DNA of 64,000 nucleotides from Rhytidiadelphus loreus (lineage: Eukaryota; Streptophyta; Bryopsida; Hypnales; Hylocomiaceae): positions 46,295,348 to 46,359,347 of the forward strand of contig OX344764.1 of the NCBI GenBank assembly GCA_947034895.1. The letters are read 5' to 3'. The notes under the pieces are model-generated. The model was not told where the DNA came from. It was given only the letters and a program-made list of their open reading frames with translations, and did not search any database. Of the stretch, positions 37,342-48,559 are shown piece after piece. The translations under genes and the position numbers were made by a program. Positions within the stretch are counted from its first letter, which is position 1. Each line of letters starts with the position of its first letter.

Positions 37342-38237
37342 CCTCTAAAGTTCTATTGTCCCCTCGAGGGACAAAAGGATTTTAGGAAGGCTGCTACGGT
37401 TTTAATATTCATCGTCATTTTTTGAATTTTTTTGTGAAGATAGAAAAACACATTAGCTTTTTAGAAATATATACATGTTTTCAATCAATACCCAGATCAA
37501 AAGTTATGGCACAAGAAGCCCAAATTTTAGTTTAGTTGGCAAAAAAAATACCCTATAAAAACAAAAAGAATTTTTTTTTCTCATAGAGCCTATGTTTATC
37601 TACATGTGAAGATTGGATTCATTCCATTTGAATTAGTTATGTGAATGTTAAGGACAATTTTGTTTTTTAGGTAATTAAAGCATCTAATCTAAAAAATAAC
37701 TTGTAGGATTGTCTTCTGAAATCAATCTTCACAATTTTCCAAAAAAAAGTTTCACAAGGTTAAGATCTTTTGTTAGAACAATCTTACCATTGAGATTAGT
37801 GTATTTCAATTCCATCTAAGAGCTAGTAACGGTTTAGTTTTCCATTCAATTTGAAACATATTTATACTAAAAACAAATTTTTAATGATTGAAAAATAATT
37901 AAGTTTGTTTTTTCTTTATTTTTTTTCCTATACTCTCAACTCATTTCTTCAAAAAAGGAATTAGAAATTCAAAATCAGTGTTTAAAAAAATTTAAATTGA
38001 GAAGATTCAAAGCCAAAAATTTCTAGTTGAGTAAGGTTTTAAAATTTCTAGTTGAGTAAACCTTGTTTTCTTCACTTTAAAAGCAAATATCTTGCAATCT
38101 ATGAGGTCAAAGTTTCTGCAATTTCTTCCACACGTTCTTACACTAGTCTAGTACAAGATCCTATGGTTAAATTTTTTGCTCTTTACAATAGAAATGGCAA
38201 TTTTAAGTGTTTTTTGATGGAAAAAAGTCCTTTCGGA
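37342..38237. mobile_element. TTAA-type element, diverged
   Basis: The left end CCTCTAAAGTTC followed by TTGTCCCCTCGAGGGAC matches the left end at 43044, and the right end AGTCCTTTCGGAGTAAG matches GGTCCTTTAGGGGTTAAG. The block order inside agrees with 43044-43969. Neither flanking TTAA is intact. Confidence 0.6.
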
Positions 38238-38264
38238 GTAAGTTACACGGGTTCAGTTTTGGCA

Positions 38265-38704
38265 TAATGGCTACGAGCGGGACGGGGCGGCGTTGCGTTG
38301 AAGAACTCTCAATTACTGCTCCAATGTCCGGGTGCCCGAATTTGCCGAAGAAGATGCCCCAGTTTGATGGCGCAATGATCATGGACAGGAATGTTATCGA
38401 TGGCAAGCTGCTCTTGAGGACAGAATTTCTGTCGTGGTCTGTAGTCAACAGCAGTTTGTGCACCCAGCTCCTTACGTTAAGCTTGTCGCTTTGAATCCAC
38501 CGCATGTGGGGGGTTCCAGGGGCACTCGAGTCTCTGCAATTCTTCCGTGCAACATGGCTCCTTTTGTCGTTCTCCTCGCCAACTCGCTCACCTGTTCCCG
38601 GGACTTGCGAGTTTGTGGGAAGCTGGGAATCTGGTGGGAATTTCACGCAACGGGAGCCTTTCACACAACTGCAGGAACTGCCAGATCGAGTGCGTGCTTA
38701 GCTT
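38265..38704 (+). pseudogene. GC-rich gene fragment of unknown product
   Basis: An island of about 600 bp with near-50% GC lies between two AT-rich elements. A plus-strand frame opens with ATG in a good plant context (MATSGTGRRCVEELS, then PNLPKKMPQFDGAMI, then IDGKLLLRTEFLS). A second frame from about 38519, after a possible acceptor GGGGTTCCAG, carries FVGSWESGG, TQREPFTQLQELPDRVRA and a stop at 38702. The two could be joined exons or a frameshifted relic. The product is not recognised, and a minus-strand frame of 153 codons (38203-38664) is an alternative reading. Confidence 0.4.
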
Positions 38705-39123
38705 GCTGGGTATTTTTTTGCTTTCCGTGAGTGTGTGTGCGCTTGCGCTTTCGGGGTTCCGTTCAGGCCTTCGAAGTCAAATGGACGGCACTTCTGGAGC
38801 CAGCCTTTCACAAGAGGCAAGGGTTGAGTATCATTTGCAGTCTTCACAGTTGTGTCCCGATTTCTTGTTTTTTTTTGTATGTTTTTGCTTATGTGTCTCT
38901 CTATTTTTTATTATTTTATTATTTTAATAATATGTCCAATCTTGTGTGGCACCTGAGGCAATAACGTGGTACATGTTTCTTAATTTTATTTTAAAAATTA
39001 ATTTTTCTTCTCACTTTTTGTTGTATTTTCATTGTTGTTGAAAGTCCAATGGCCCTACAGTGGCCCAAGATTATCTCTAATGCTACAAGGTACTTGAAAA
39101 GAAGATGTAGTTAGGGTTGTAAT

Positions 39124-39365
39124 GGGCAATTTCGTTAAAATGGTGGTATTCCATTAAAATGGTGGTTCAAGAAACCAACTAGGGCATGAGATCTTGCAGA
39201 AGAAAATGATGGGGGCAATGTCATACGTAAATAAGTGATGATTTGGGCACGCATGGGACACAATTAATGCTTGATATGAGATGAATATGTGCCTCACTAC
39301 ACCTCAATCTCCGTTCCTTCATGTACAAATGCTAATGGAATACCGCCATTTTAACGAAATTGCCC
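39124..39365. mobile_element. GGGCAATTTCG-family TIR element, least diverged copy
   Basis: The left end GGGCAATTTCGTTAAAATGG and the right end are near-perfect inverted copies that continue into TGGTATTCCATTA. 242 bp, non-coding. TTGTA can be read on both sides (39117-39121 and 39367-39371) if one or two terminal bases are included, giving a possible 5 bp target duplication. Confidence 0.8.
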
Positions 39366-39369
39366 ATTG

Positions 39370-40750
39370 TAGTAGTTATTAGGGGTAGCCACACCTTCTT
39401 CACTTGGCACTAGGAGAATGAAGAATGGAAACGTGTCGGCTTGGAGTTGGCTTCATGTTGGTAGAATATTCTTAGTTGGATATATCTTCCGCACTCCTAG
39501 TCTTCACCTCTAGATATGAAGATTGGGAGTGTGGAAGATATATCCAACTAAAAATATTCCTTTGTGCTCTACACTTTCACCTTTCTATTGCCACTTTTAC
39601 CTTCATTGTTGCCGATTTCCCTTCAACCTTACATCTAATCTTACATTTAGGTAAATGGATTCTCCTTTTTTTTCATTCTCCACTCTCAACATATCTTTTA
39701 GGGTTATCACACCTTCTTCACCCACTGTGGCTTCCCATTGGCTCCTCCAAACTCTCACCAACTTCTCATTCTCTATCCTTCAAGTGCCATGTCAAGAAGG
39801 TGTGACTACCCCTATTATAGTAGGATTTAGAATGCCTTAAATTGAAAAAGATGGTATGATTGACCACCTACCACTTTATGAGATACAACCTTCAATCTTG
39901 GACGGTTGAGATTTTGGTTTGGCTAAGAGACCGACAATTTACAATTTGACCCAACAATTTGATGCATTGATGGGAATTCCATTCTTTGGTCACATTGTCT
40001 TCATGTTATGTAATTGTGATCTTCATATTGTTTGCAAGTTGTGTGTATGTTGTAGGTACATGTATGTGTTCTAATCTTGTGTTTCAATTTTTGTGATCAT
40101 TATCTTCATTTTTTCTTCATGTTATGTAAAAGTTGTCTTTGTGTTGTCTTCAAGCTTTTTTTAGGTTCACTTGGGTTCATTATGTAAGTTCAAATTTAAG
40201 GCATTATTGTTCTGTGAGGTTTGTGACACAAATGTAGTTGGATTTTATAAATTTTTATAGTTGCATTGCTTTCCTTTTTGCATACCAAAAAAGTTCATCT
40301 ATCATAAACATGCTTTGCTGTCAAAGATTTGTACACTTTATCATATGTATAGTTTTCAAACTCTACTACATTGTAATTAATATAGTGTCCCTACAAAAGA
40401 AAAAAATTAGAATTACCAAAACAATATGGTTTAAAGAAAGGCCTAAGAAAAATATATAATATTAAGGTCCAATTTATATGTTTAACAAAAAATAATACCT
40501 CCCTAGAAAGTATGGTTATTCAGTTATAGTTGGTGAAAAATCCCATGAAGTAAATAGTGTTTGGCATGGGTATTACTATAATCTAGGTATCATTATGCTT
40601 CTAAATATTATTATTCCAAATTGACCTTATGAAAGTTTCAATTTTTTTAAACATGACCTCATACTATTACCATGGATGCATTTGAAAATACTAGAGTATC
40701 ATTAATGTAGTTCAAAGACTTGAAATTTGCTAGTAGCTACAACAATGGTT
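39370..40750. other. Interval with a short inverted pair, no gene
   Basis: 39465-39560 contains an inverted pair around GGATATATCTTCC and GGAAGATATATCC. The frames at 39476-39805 and 39655-39840 overlap it and lack support. Nothing else is recognisable. Confidence 0.4.
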
Positions 40751-40753
40751 TTA

Positions 40754-41491
40754 ACCCTGGAACGCCTGGAACGCCATTCTGTGGCGTTTGGATGGCAATC
40801 CAATCAGGTTTTTTCATCCGTTTCAAAGCTCTTTGTTCTCGTTTTCCTTGGTTGACCTTTCACATTGAGTTATAAAGAGTATCCAAATGAGTTTGTAGTC
40901 TAGTCAATGTTTGTTTTCACAAAAATGAGAAGTTTTTAAGAAAAACGAATCACAAAATATGCTATTTTAGTGTATTTTAGGAAGTTGTTGCTCCTTGCTC
41001 TAAATCTGAAATTTCTCCACAAAAATGATGTTTTTTGAGTGTGAGCCCAACTAACAAAATGAAGGTCATTTACTCTAGTTTCTACTCCAATTTGAATTTT
41101 GGAAAAATTTATAGTATTGAATATTTGATTGCAATTTGAATTTTGTATGTATTTTCAATGTCTATTGAATTCTAATTATAGAATGACATGGAAATTGAGT
41201 TTACACTATGATATTTGTCACTGTAATGTACACACATGGTGAAATTTTCAGATTTGTTGAAATAATTTTCTATTTGATGTGATTTTTCTTCACTTTATCT
41301 TCAAAAATTCTCAAAAAAATCAATTTTCCACAAAAAAATCTAAATTTTTTGTGAAGTAATGAAGACATGTAATTTCATCTCTGAAAAATAAATAAAAAAA
41401 ATTTCATACATATCTAGTTGCAAAATGGCAACAAACTAAGTGACGTGCAGTGAGGCTTGAAATCATTGGTGATGGGTCCGTCATTTAGGGG
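40754..41491. mobile_element. Possible TTAA-flanked element
   Basis: TTAA at 40750-40753 precedes CCCTGGAACGCC, and CGTCATTTAGGGG is followed by TTAA at 41492-41495. The right end fits the family; the left end is much diverged. Medium support only. Confidence 0.4.
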
Positions 41492-41499
41492 TTAAGTGC

Positions 41500-43040
41500 A
41501 ACTACTACAGTTTCATGAATTTCAATTGGAATGGGAGAATTACAATAAGTAAAATTAATTTCTGTAACGCTTGAAATTTTGAAAAAGTACAAGATCATGA
41601 AGTTCATTCCCTTTTGTAGTGTTGTGTTAGATTCTTGAGCTATATATATATATAAACTAAATTTTTTTTTCAATTTCTTTGTGTTCTAACTTGAGTGCTA
41701 GCACACATGAATTAAAAATATCCACCAACCATTCAACAATTAGGTAGTTTTGGCTAATATCATTAGACATACTAGTGTGGTGTCCATTTTCAAAAGTTGA
41801 AACTCATAACAATATATTGATGTCCACAAGGCCTTTGTTTCTTTCATCAAGTACTCTAGAAACAATAACCTCAAGCTCAATAATATCCTTTGAATATGAA
41901 TATCATCACCCACTTGGTAATTCCAAAACCAAATCCATGCTCAACAATGGTAATGCCCCCCTTGAGGAATATATATCCCACTTCAAGTTTTTGGATGTTT
42001 TTTTACATTAATCCCTTAAAAATCAAAGGTAGTCCAGATTTCCAAAATTGTAAAGATGTATTATTTATAAAATATAACTTAGAATAATAATGTAATGATG
42101 ACTCTAACAATAGTTGAAAGAATATAATTTATAGATCACATCCATATGGTTGAATAAACTAGTTTACCAAACAAAAAATTTCAATAAAATTTGAAGCCAA
42201 AAATTGGAAATTCCTTCTAAAATCAAATGTAGATGGAATATTTTTTATTTTTTCAAGAATTATTTCCTTTAAGTTCAAAATTTTAAGCTCTAATCATAGT
42301 GATTTTAGAAGATTTTTTTGAAGATTAAATGTTTTCTTTATTCAATTCATTTTTGAAAGGTCATTTTTTAAGTTGAAAAAATTACTTTTTGCAACTTGAC
42401 CTACTAGTGACCTCTACATTCTAGAATATTTGAAGATACAAGAATCTTCCAAAAAATTGATGAATGAAGGAATGCATATTTATATGCTTGGGATGTATTT
42501 GCTTCATCCATTGTTTGAAATTTGACCACATGGTCTTTCCAAAAGTACAAAACTATGATGGTTTGTTATTACTTTAAGAAAATTGTTCTTAATGAGTAGA
42601 AGTGAGCTTTAGTATATAAGTGAATTTCTTATTATAAATTTTTTGTGACTAAAAGAGATTGGTTTCATAAGACCTTCATAATTTTTTTGAAAAAAATACC
42701 TAAATATATGATATTAGAAAGCTTCCCGAAATTCTAAGAAAAATATTTTGAAACTTTGAATCTTTAGTGGTTAATTGATTATAGTTTTAGATTACAATGG
42801 ATTACCAACAACTCTACAATAATTCATATAAAACCAAAGTATTTTCAATTTTTATCTTTCCATCCTATTTAGGGACTTAGAACTCCTTCAATAATTACAA
42901 CATAAAATATTTAGCTAGATTTAGAAATGAAATTAATTTATAAGCCTCAAAATTTACACACATATAAATTTTTTGTAATTTTTTTGAAATAAAATCACAC
43001 TTTAAGAACAAATTAATACCTTAGTATTGACCATTTAGAT
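41500..43040. other. AT-rich interval, no gene recognised
   Basis: 42005-42065 matches the repeat at 11110-11170. Frames at 41485-41673, 41775-42011 and 41890-42087 lack splice context or domain. Confidence 0.45.
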
Positions 43041-43043
43041 TAA

Positions 43044-43969
43044 CCCCTAAAGGACCATTGTCCCCTAGGGGGACAAAATGGATTTCGGGCAAGTTCCTAT
43101 GATCTCAATTTTCAGTGAATTTTTTTGAAACTTTCCCATAAGATAGGAAAACTTATGAGCTTTGTGGGGATATAAATTTTATTTCAATTGGTGCCCGAGA
43201 GCAAAAGTTATGGCATCTTAAACATAATTTACACGTTACTGGGCAGAAAAATAAATCTACAAAAATTTGAAATTAATTTTTTAATTTTTTTCTTCTTAAA
43301 GATCATATTTTTGTCTACATGTGAAGCTTTGATTCATTCCATTTGGATTAGTAATGTGAAAGTTATGAACAATCTTGTTTTTCGGGCAATTTAAGCATCT
43401 TCTTGAAAAAATAACTTATAGGATTCAATTCTGAATGCAATTTTCACAATTTTTCAAAAAACATTGTTTGAAAAGGTTAACTTTTCTATTTAGAACAATC
43501 TCACCGTTGAGATTATTGTGTTTCAATCCCATTTTAGAGCTATTAAAGATTTATTTTTTCTTTCAATCTTGGACCTACTTGTACTGAACAATTTTTTAAA
43601 GAATGAAAATCAATCAAGTTTTTTTTTAAGTTTTTTTTCTAGACTTTCAACTCAATTCTTCAACACAAAAAATTTTAAATTCAAGGTCCATGGTGTAATT
43701 TTTTTCCCCAAATGGCATTCAAAGTCATCTGAAATTGCAGGCTAGTGTTCAAAAAAACTTTCTTTTTTCAACTTTGAATGCTAATACCTTCCAATCTGTA
43801 CGGTCAAACTCCATGAAATTTTTACAACATAATATTAGACTAGTAAAGTACAAGATCCTACGGTTAGATTCTAAAAAAAGTATTTTTTTTTTTTTTTTTT
43901 GGATGAATGCAGCAAAAATGGCAGTTTTGAGTAGTTTTTGACAGAAGAACGGCCCTGGTCCTTTAGGGG
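43044..43969. mobile_element. TTAA-flanked TIR element, best-defined copy
   Basis: TTAA at 43040-43043, then CCCCTAAAGGACC on the left; GGTCCTTTAGGGG on the right, then TTAA at 43970-43973. The 13 bp ends are perfectly inverted. 926 bp with no transposase. Termini and target agree with a piggyBac-like or Kolobok-like mechanism. Confidence 0.85.
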
Positions 43970-44084
43970 TTAAGATGTCATGAAAATCTCAAATCATTGC
44001 ATCATAATAGTTGGTATATTGGCACTTTTTTATACTATTAATTGCAAGATTTTTTGAAGTATCCTACACCCTTCAACTATCTCT

Positions 44085-45720
44085 AAATTTTGGTACACAA
44101 GTATTTTTGTTTGGAAGGATTTAAACCTCATAGTGCAATTATTTCACACCCAATCAAATCAAGTTTGCTACACCTATTAGCCAACATAATTTTTTTTTTC
44201 CACTTCAACACTGATATCATGCAATCTATAAGATCAATCTATAAGAAGGAATTGTACAACAAGACTAATAATATTTGTTTCAAATGAAGTCTCTTAAATT
44301 TGCATATAAGATATATGGAAGATAAAGTGGTTAGTTCCAAGTCACTTTAAAAAGGACATTGTGTGTGTGAAAATGTCTCATATGCATGCACTTCGTAGTA
44401 TTTTCAAAAGCCAACCAAAATTAATCATGTACGATTGTAGATGATGGATTTTAGAACTTATATTCAAGTTTTTTATTGTTTACATTAATATCTAACAACT
44501 TCAATATCCATATGCTTTTCCAAATCATTACATTGGTTACAAACTATGATTGGTATGGTCTTTTTTGAACTCAAAATAAATCTCATTTATGCATATACTA
44601 TTAATTTCTTTCTTCCAAAAATTATTTATAAAATTATTTATTGGTAAGAACCTGAAGACACTTTCATCAATTTCAATGAAGATTACACCTCTTGAAATCA
44701 GATCCTCACAAATCAAACTTAAAGCCAGCTTCATGCTATGTTGGAATCGGAAATAAACTTTTAAATTTTCTAGAGTTGGAATTGTTTTTGTGGAGTTTCA
44801 TGATGCTTTTACTTCTATATAAGCAGACAAAAACTACATTTTAGGAGTACCTTTGTCTTATTGGTAAACTAAAAGTTAACAAAAAGTTCAAGTTCAATGT
44901 TAAATATAATTTTTATAGGTCTAAAACTTGCCTCCCTTTCTTTTCTAGCTAGATCCTCCCCAAATTTTTTGGTACACAAGTATTTTCATTTTGAAGGATT
45001 TAAACCTCATAGTGCAAATATTTCACATTGAGTCAAATCAAATTTTTCCACACCTACTACACAAAATAAAAAAAGGTTTTATTTTCACTTCAACACTTAT
45101 ATCACATGTACAATCCATGAGACCAATCTTTAACAAGAAATTGTACAAAAGACTAATAATATTTGTTTCAAACAAAGTCTCGTGGAAGGTAAAGTGGTTA
45201 GTTCCAAGTCAATTTAGAAAGTTTTGAAAATTATGGATAGGCACTAAAATTAGCATATTAGCATTTTGAAACTAACCTATTCCATTCTTTTATATATCTT
45301 ACAATACTTACCATTAATACTACCTCTAGCACAACATAACAATTTTTTTTGGACAAGCATAGATATCTAGATAGCCTAGATTAGCAATGGAATCATCTTT
45401 AGTTTTCTTAAATTTGATATTTGTATTAGAAATGGTAGTTTTGGAGTGTTTTTGGTGAAAGCATAGTGAAGAAACTTGAAAAGTTAAAGCAAGTTTCATG
45501 CCATGTAGGAATTGGAAAAAAATTTATGAATTTTTTAAACTTGGAATTGCTTTTGTCAAGTTTCATGATGTTCTTACTTCTATGTGAGTAAGAGATATGC
45601 AAAAACTATATTTTAAGAGTACCTTTGCCTTATTGGCAAAATAAAAGCAAGTCAAAACTCAAAAGTTTAAGGCAAGTGTTAAACATAATTTTTAGAGGTC
45701 TAAAACTTGCCTCCCCTGAT
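44085..45720. repeat. Tandem duplication of a unit of about 0.88 kb
   Basis: Block A (44085-44291) recurs at 44962-45183 and block B (44705-44950) recurs at 45487-45715, in the same order. The last part of the second unit runs into the zinc-finger-like relic at 45690. The frames at 44090-44287 and 44991-45227 are equivalent frames in the two units, so not independent evidence for a gene. Confidence 0.75.
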
Positions 45721-46697
45721 TCTCTAGAGTCAAAAAATTTCCACTGTACAATCCCGATTTTCTTGCAATCATTGCACACTTCCATGTTGAATTTTGATAC
45801 TTTGTTTTTGACTAATTCTAAGTGCATGGAAGGGTGAATGCAAGAAACACCGGTACTATTTTGCATCACAATTGGAATGACAGAGTTGCCATTAGCCATA
45901 TCTTTTGGGAAATGAAGTCCATGTATTTGAAATTTTTATTGGAGATGGCTAACTTGGAAGTCCTCAGATTCCTTATTTTTGAGAAATTTTGAAAAAAAAT
46001 CCTTTAATTAAATTGTAATTTACCTAATTTGTCACACTTTGCAGTTTAGAGGTTTTTTAGTACTGTGGAGTATTCAAAAATGATGATGTATGTATAGGAT
46101 TGTTGTGGGCTATTACCACAATAGAAGGACATGTGCCCACCAAAGGGCATTCAAAAAAACACAATTCTTTGTCCTCAACATGCATGCAAATAGGGGTCCC
46201 TTGCTCATAGCGCTCCAAACATTCATGATGGTTTCAACTTTTAGTTTTTGGTGAAATGTAATCACTATCAAGTCTTTACAGATGGTCAATTTTTTATTTA
46301 TTTTTATTCATGATTTTCTAATTATTATTAATTTATACTTAATTTTATCTACTTTTTGTGATAAATTATCATTTTTTTCAAATCGTACTATTTCAGTATT
46401 ATTAAGTACTCAAAAGTACTATTGGCTGTTGATTTTTCAGATCAACGGCTGAGATTGCTCCGTTTTGTAGTACTCCTAGTACTCGTAGTACTAGGCAGAA
46501 AAAATGCAATTTTGGTAAAACGCTCCCTAAATTGTTCGGTGTTTCTTGCATCTACCCGGAAGTCCACCCTTTTTTTCTCTTAATAAATAAAAAATGAACA
46601 TTTGGATTACAAAAGTTGATATCCTCCAAGTCTCTAACATGTTCACACTAAACATAAATGTACAATATGTAGTTTAGTGCACCCTACCAACAAAAGG
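45690..46697 (-). pseudogene. Broken tandem copy of the zinc-finger-like exon, split by a transposon
   Basis: 45690-45831 and 46558-46697 together align with 46740-47010 of the neighbouring copy. On the minus strand the first part reads KFNMEVCNDCKK, beside FFMEVCNTCKRR in the better copy. The GGAAGTCC phrase at 46558 matches the same phrase at about 46877. Between the two parts sits the GGGTGA-family element 45832-46557, whose target GGAA is duplicated. The copy has lost frame downstream and cannot be functional. Confidence 0.7.
45832..46557. mobile_element. Complete GGGTGA-family element, TSD GGAA, inside a gene relic
   Basis: 726 bp. GGGTGAATGCAAGAAACACC on the left and its inverted counterpart ending GCATCTACCC on the right; GGAA at 45828-45831 and 46558-46561. 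It is very similar to the copy at 12323-13042, including AATTGGAATGACAGAGTTGCC-like and ATGCATGCAAATAGGGGTC-like blocks, so the two moved fairly recently. Confidence 0.9.
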
Positions 46698-47149
46698 CCA
46701 ATGTTAAAACTACATTTCCAGAAGCCAGAAACGTGCGTCCCATACCGATGAAAATTTTGCCTGCCAAGAATTCCAATTCTCCTTTTGCAAGTGTTGCACA
46801 CTTCCATGAAAAAATTCCGATTTTCGCACATCGTTTGTGCAAGATTGGTCGATTCTAAGAGCATAGAAGCGGAGCCTGGAAGTCCGCCCTTCTCAGTAGA
46901 TACAAAGGAACATTCGGTCTCCAAGAGTGGAGCATGTATGTCCTCTCCGAACGTAAATCTATCATTTGTAGTTTCGTACAACCTACCAACAAAAAGGCAT
47001 CTAGCAGAATCTGGTTCCATTAAAGGCCGCAATGGCGCAATGAGATGCTTGGTGTTGAGGCAGATTCTCAAAGCGGGCCCAGGAGCAAGACCAAACATAT
47101 TATAAAAGAAACGACGAATGCGAGGTTCTTCAAAAGATCGTCCCACAAG
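46643..47149 (-). CDS. Exon 2 of a gene with an FCS-like zinc-finger (FLZ)-like segment
   Basis: On the minus strand an acceptor (pyrimidine-rich tract ending CTCTCCAG) opens a 168-codon frame that starts LVGRSFEEPRIRRFF. It later holds NFFMEVCNTCKRRIGI and GRQNFHRYG. Known FLZ domains (plant adaptor proteins often linked to SnRK1 signalling) begin with a hydrophobic pair, then CxxCK/RxL, then an IYMYRG-like turn and a second CxxxC pair. The first half fits; the second cysteine pair is absent. The last about 30 residues are encoded by sequence belonging to the neighbouring broken tandem copy, so the true 3' end may have been displaced. The frame joins exon 1 in phase. The function is an inference. 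Confidence 0.45.
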   Translation of the reverse strand, partial: LVGRSFEEPRIRRFFYNMFGLAPGPALRICLNTKHLIAPLRPLMEPDSARCLFVGRLYETTNDRFTFGEDIHAPLLETECSFVSTEKGGLPGSASMLLESTNLAQTMCENRNFFMEVCNTCKRRIGILGRQNFHRYGTHVSGFWKCSFNIGLLLVGCTKLHIVHLCLV

Positions 47150-47337
47150 CTGGAGAGCAGGAGGGTGGGGTCCAAGGACCAGCTGCTGGCTCCCTTTAAA
47201 AAGGGAGCTCCGGCGACATCATTCTCAGGTTCCAGCCTTCCAGGCTACCAAGAAGTTGTCTCTTGTCTCTTGTCTCATCACTCGTTTTGGCAGTGTTTTT
47301 TTGTAGGGCCCCAGTCCGCTCCTGGGCCAGCACTCAC

Positions 47338-47460
47338 CTTGTCTTGTGCCCCAGCCTCCTCTTCACTGGGGCTGCAAGAGTGGCTCCTTTCCTCACCCCA
47401 GAGCCTTGGCAAGGTAGTCAGTCTGTGTTTCGGACCGAGTTTCGGACCTTGTTGAAACAT
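47338..47460 (-). CDS. Exon 1 of the same two-exon minus-strand gene
   Basis: An ATG at 47460 begins a 41-codon frame with a hydrophilic, Glu/Ser-rich peptide (MFQQGPKLGPKHRLTTLPRL, later EEERSHSC-like content and ending AGAQDK). It ends at a strong donor (AAG|GTGAGT) in phase 0. The 188 bp intron to 47149 has a good polypyrimidine tract. Start choice rests on this being the first ATG of an open segment with a matching donor. Three tandem 350 bp units lie directly upstream and would include its promoter or leader. Confidence 0.45.
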
Positions 47461-47514
47461 TGATACATCTGCAGCTAGTTTGGAGTGTACTCAATTCTTG
47501 AAGTATCTGATTTG

Positions 47515-48556
47515 GTAACAGCGAATGTTCCCTCGGACCCGGGGTTGACTTTCTGGTACGTTGGCTCGGTCTTGGTCTCAGATATGAGTGAATGACAGCG
47601 AGAGAGAGCACGTTGGAATGCGTGCATGCAACGAGCATGAATTTGTTCTTGCGTGCCCTCTCCCGTCGTCGTTCATCTTTTCTGTGATCATAACGAGCGT
47701 TTTATTTTATGACTCTGCTTCAATTTTTATTTCAATTGATTCTGATATCGATTGTGTGGAAGGTGTGATGGGATTTACTGCGGTTCGAAGCTGCAAATTT
47801 AAGCAATCAAGGGTATTGGGAGTTGGGGGGATGATCGGTGTGTTTGAAGTGAGGTTGGTACGTAACAGCGAATGTCACCCTCGGACCCGGGGCTGGCTTT
47901 CTGGTAAGTTGGCTGGGTCTTGGTCTCAGATATGAGTGAATGACAGCGAGAGAGAGCACGTTGGAATGCGTGCATGCAACGAGCATGGATTTGTTCTTAC
48001 GTGCCCTCTCCCGTCGTCGTTCATCTTTTTCTGTGATCATAACGAGCGTTTTATTTTATGACTCAGTCTGCTTTAGTTTGATTCTGATATCAATTATGGA
48101 AGGCGTGATCGGATTCACTTGGGTTCGAAGTTGCAAATTTACGCAATCAGGGGTTTTAGGAGTTGTGTCTGTGGCGGATGATCGGTGTTTTTGAACTTTG
48201 AAGTGAGGTTGGTAACAGCGAATGTCACCCTTGGACCCGGGGATGGGTTTCTGTTAAGTTGGCTGGGTCTTAGTCACAGATATGAGTGAATGACAGCGAG
48301 AGAGAGCACGTTGGAATGCGTGCATGCAACGAGCATGGATTTATTCTTGCGTGCCCTCTCCCGTCGTCGTTCATCTTTTCAGTGATTATTGCCAGCGTTT
48401 TATTTTACGACTCTGCTTTAAGTTTTATTTCAATTGATTCTGTTATCAATTTTGCGGAAGGTGTGATCGGATTCGAATCTCCAAATCTACGCAATCAGGG
48501 TTTTGAGAGTTGGGGGGAGATGATTGGTGTGTTTGAAGTGAGGTTTGTAACTTCAT
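47515..48556. repeat. Three tandem copies of a 350 bp unit, possibly promoter or first-exon region
   Basis: Units start near 47515, 47862 and 48213 (periods 347 and 351). All share TAACAGCGAATGT, GGACCCGGGG, ATGACAGCGAGAGAGAGCAC, ATGCGTGCATGCAACGAGCA and CCCTCTCCCGTCGTCGTTCA. GAGA and CT-rich runs with near-balanced GC are typical of plant 5' regions. The frames at 47588, 47940 and 48286 are equivalent frames in the three units, and their downstream parts differ by indels, so I read the array as non-coding. It lies between the minus-strand gene and possible plus-strand exons. Confidence 0.85.
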
Positions 48557-48559
48557 CTA

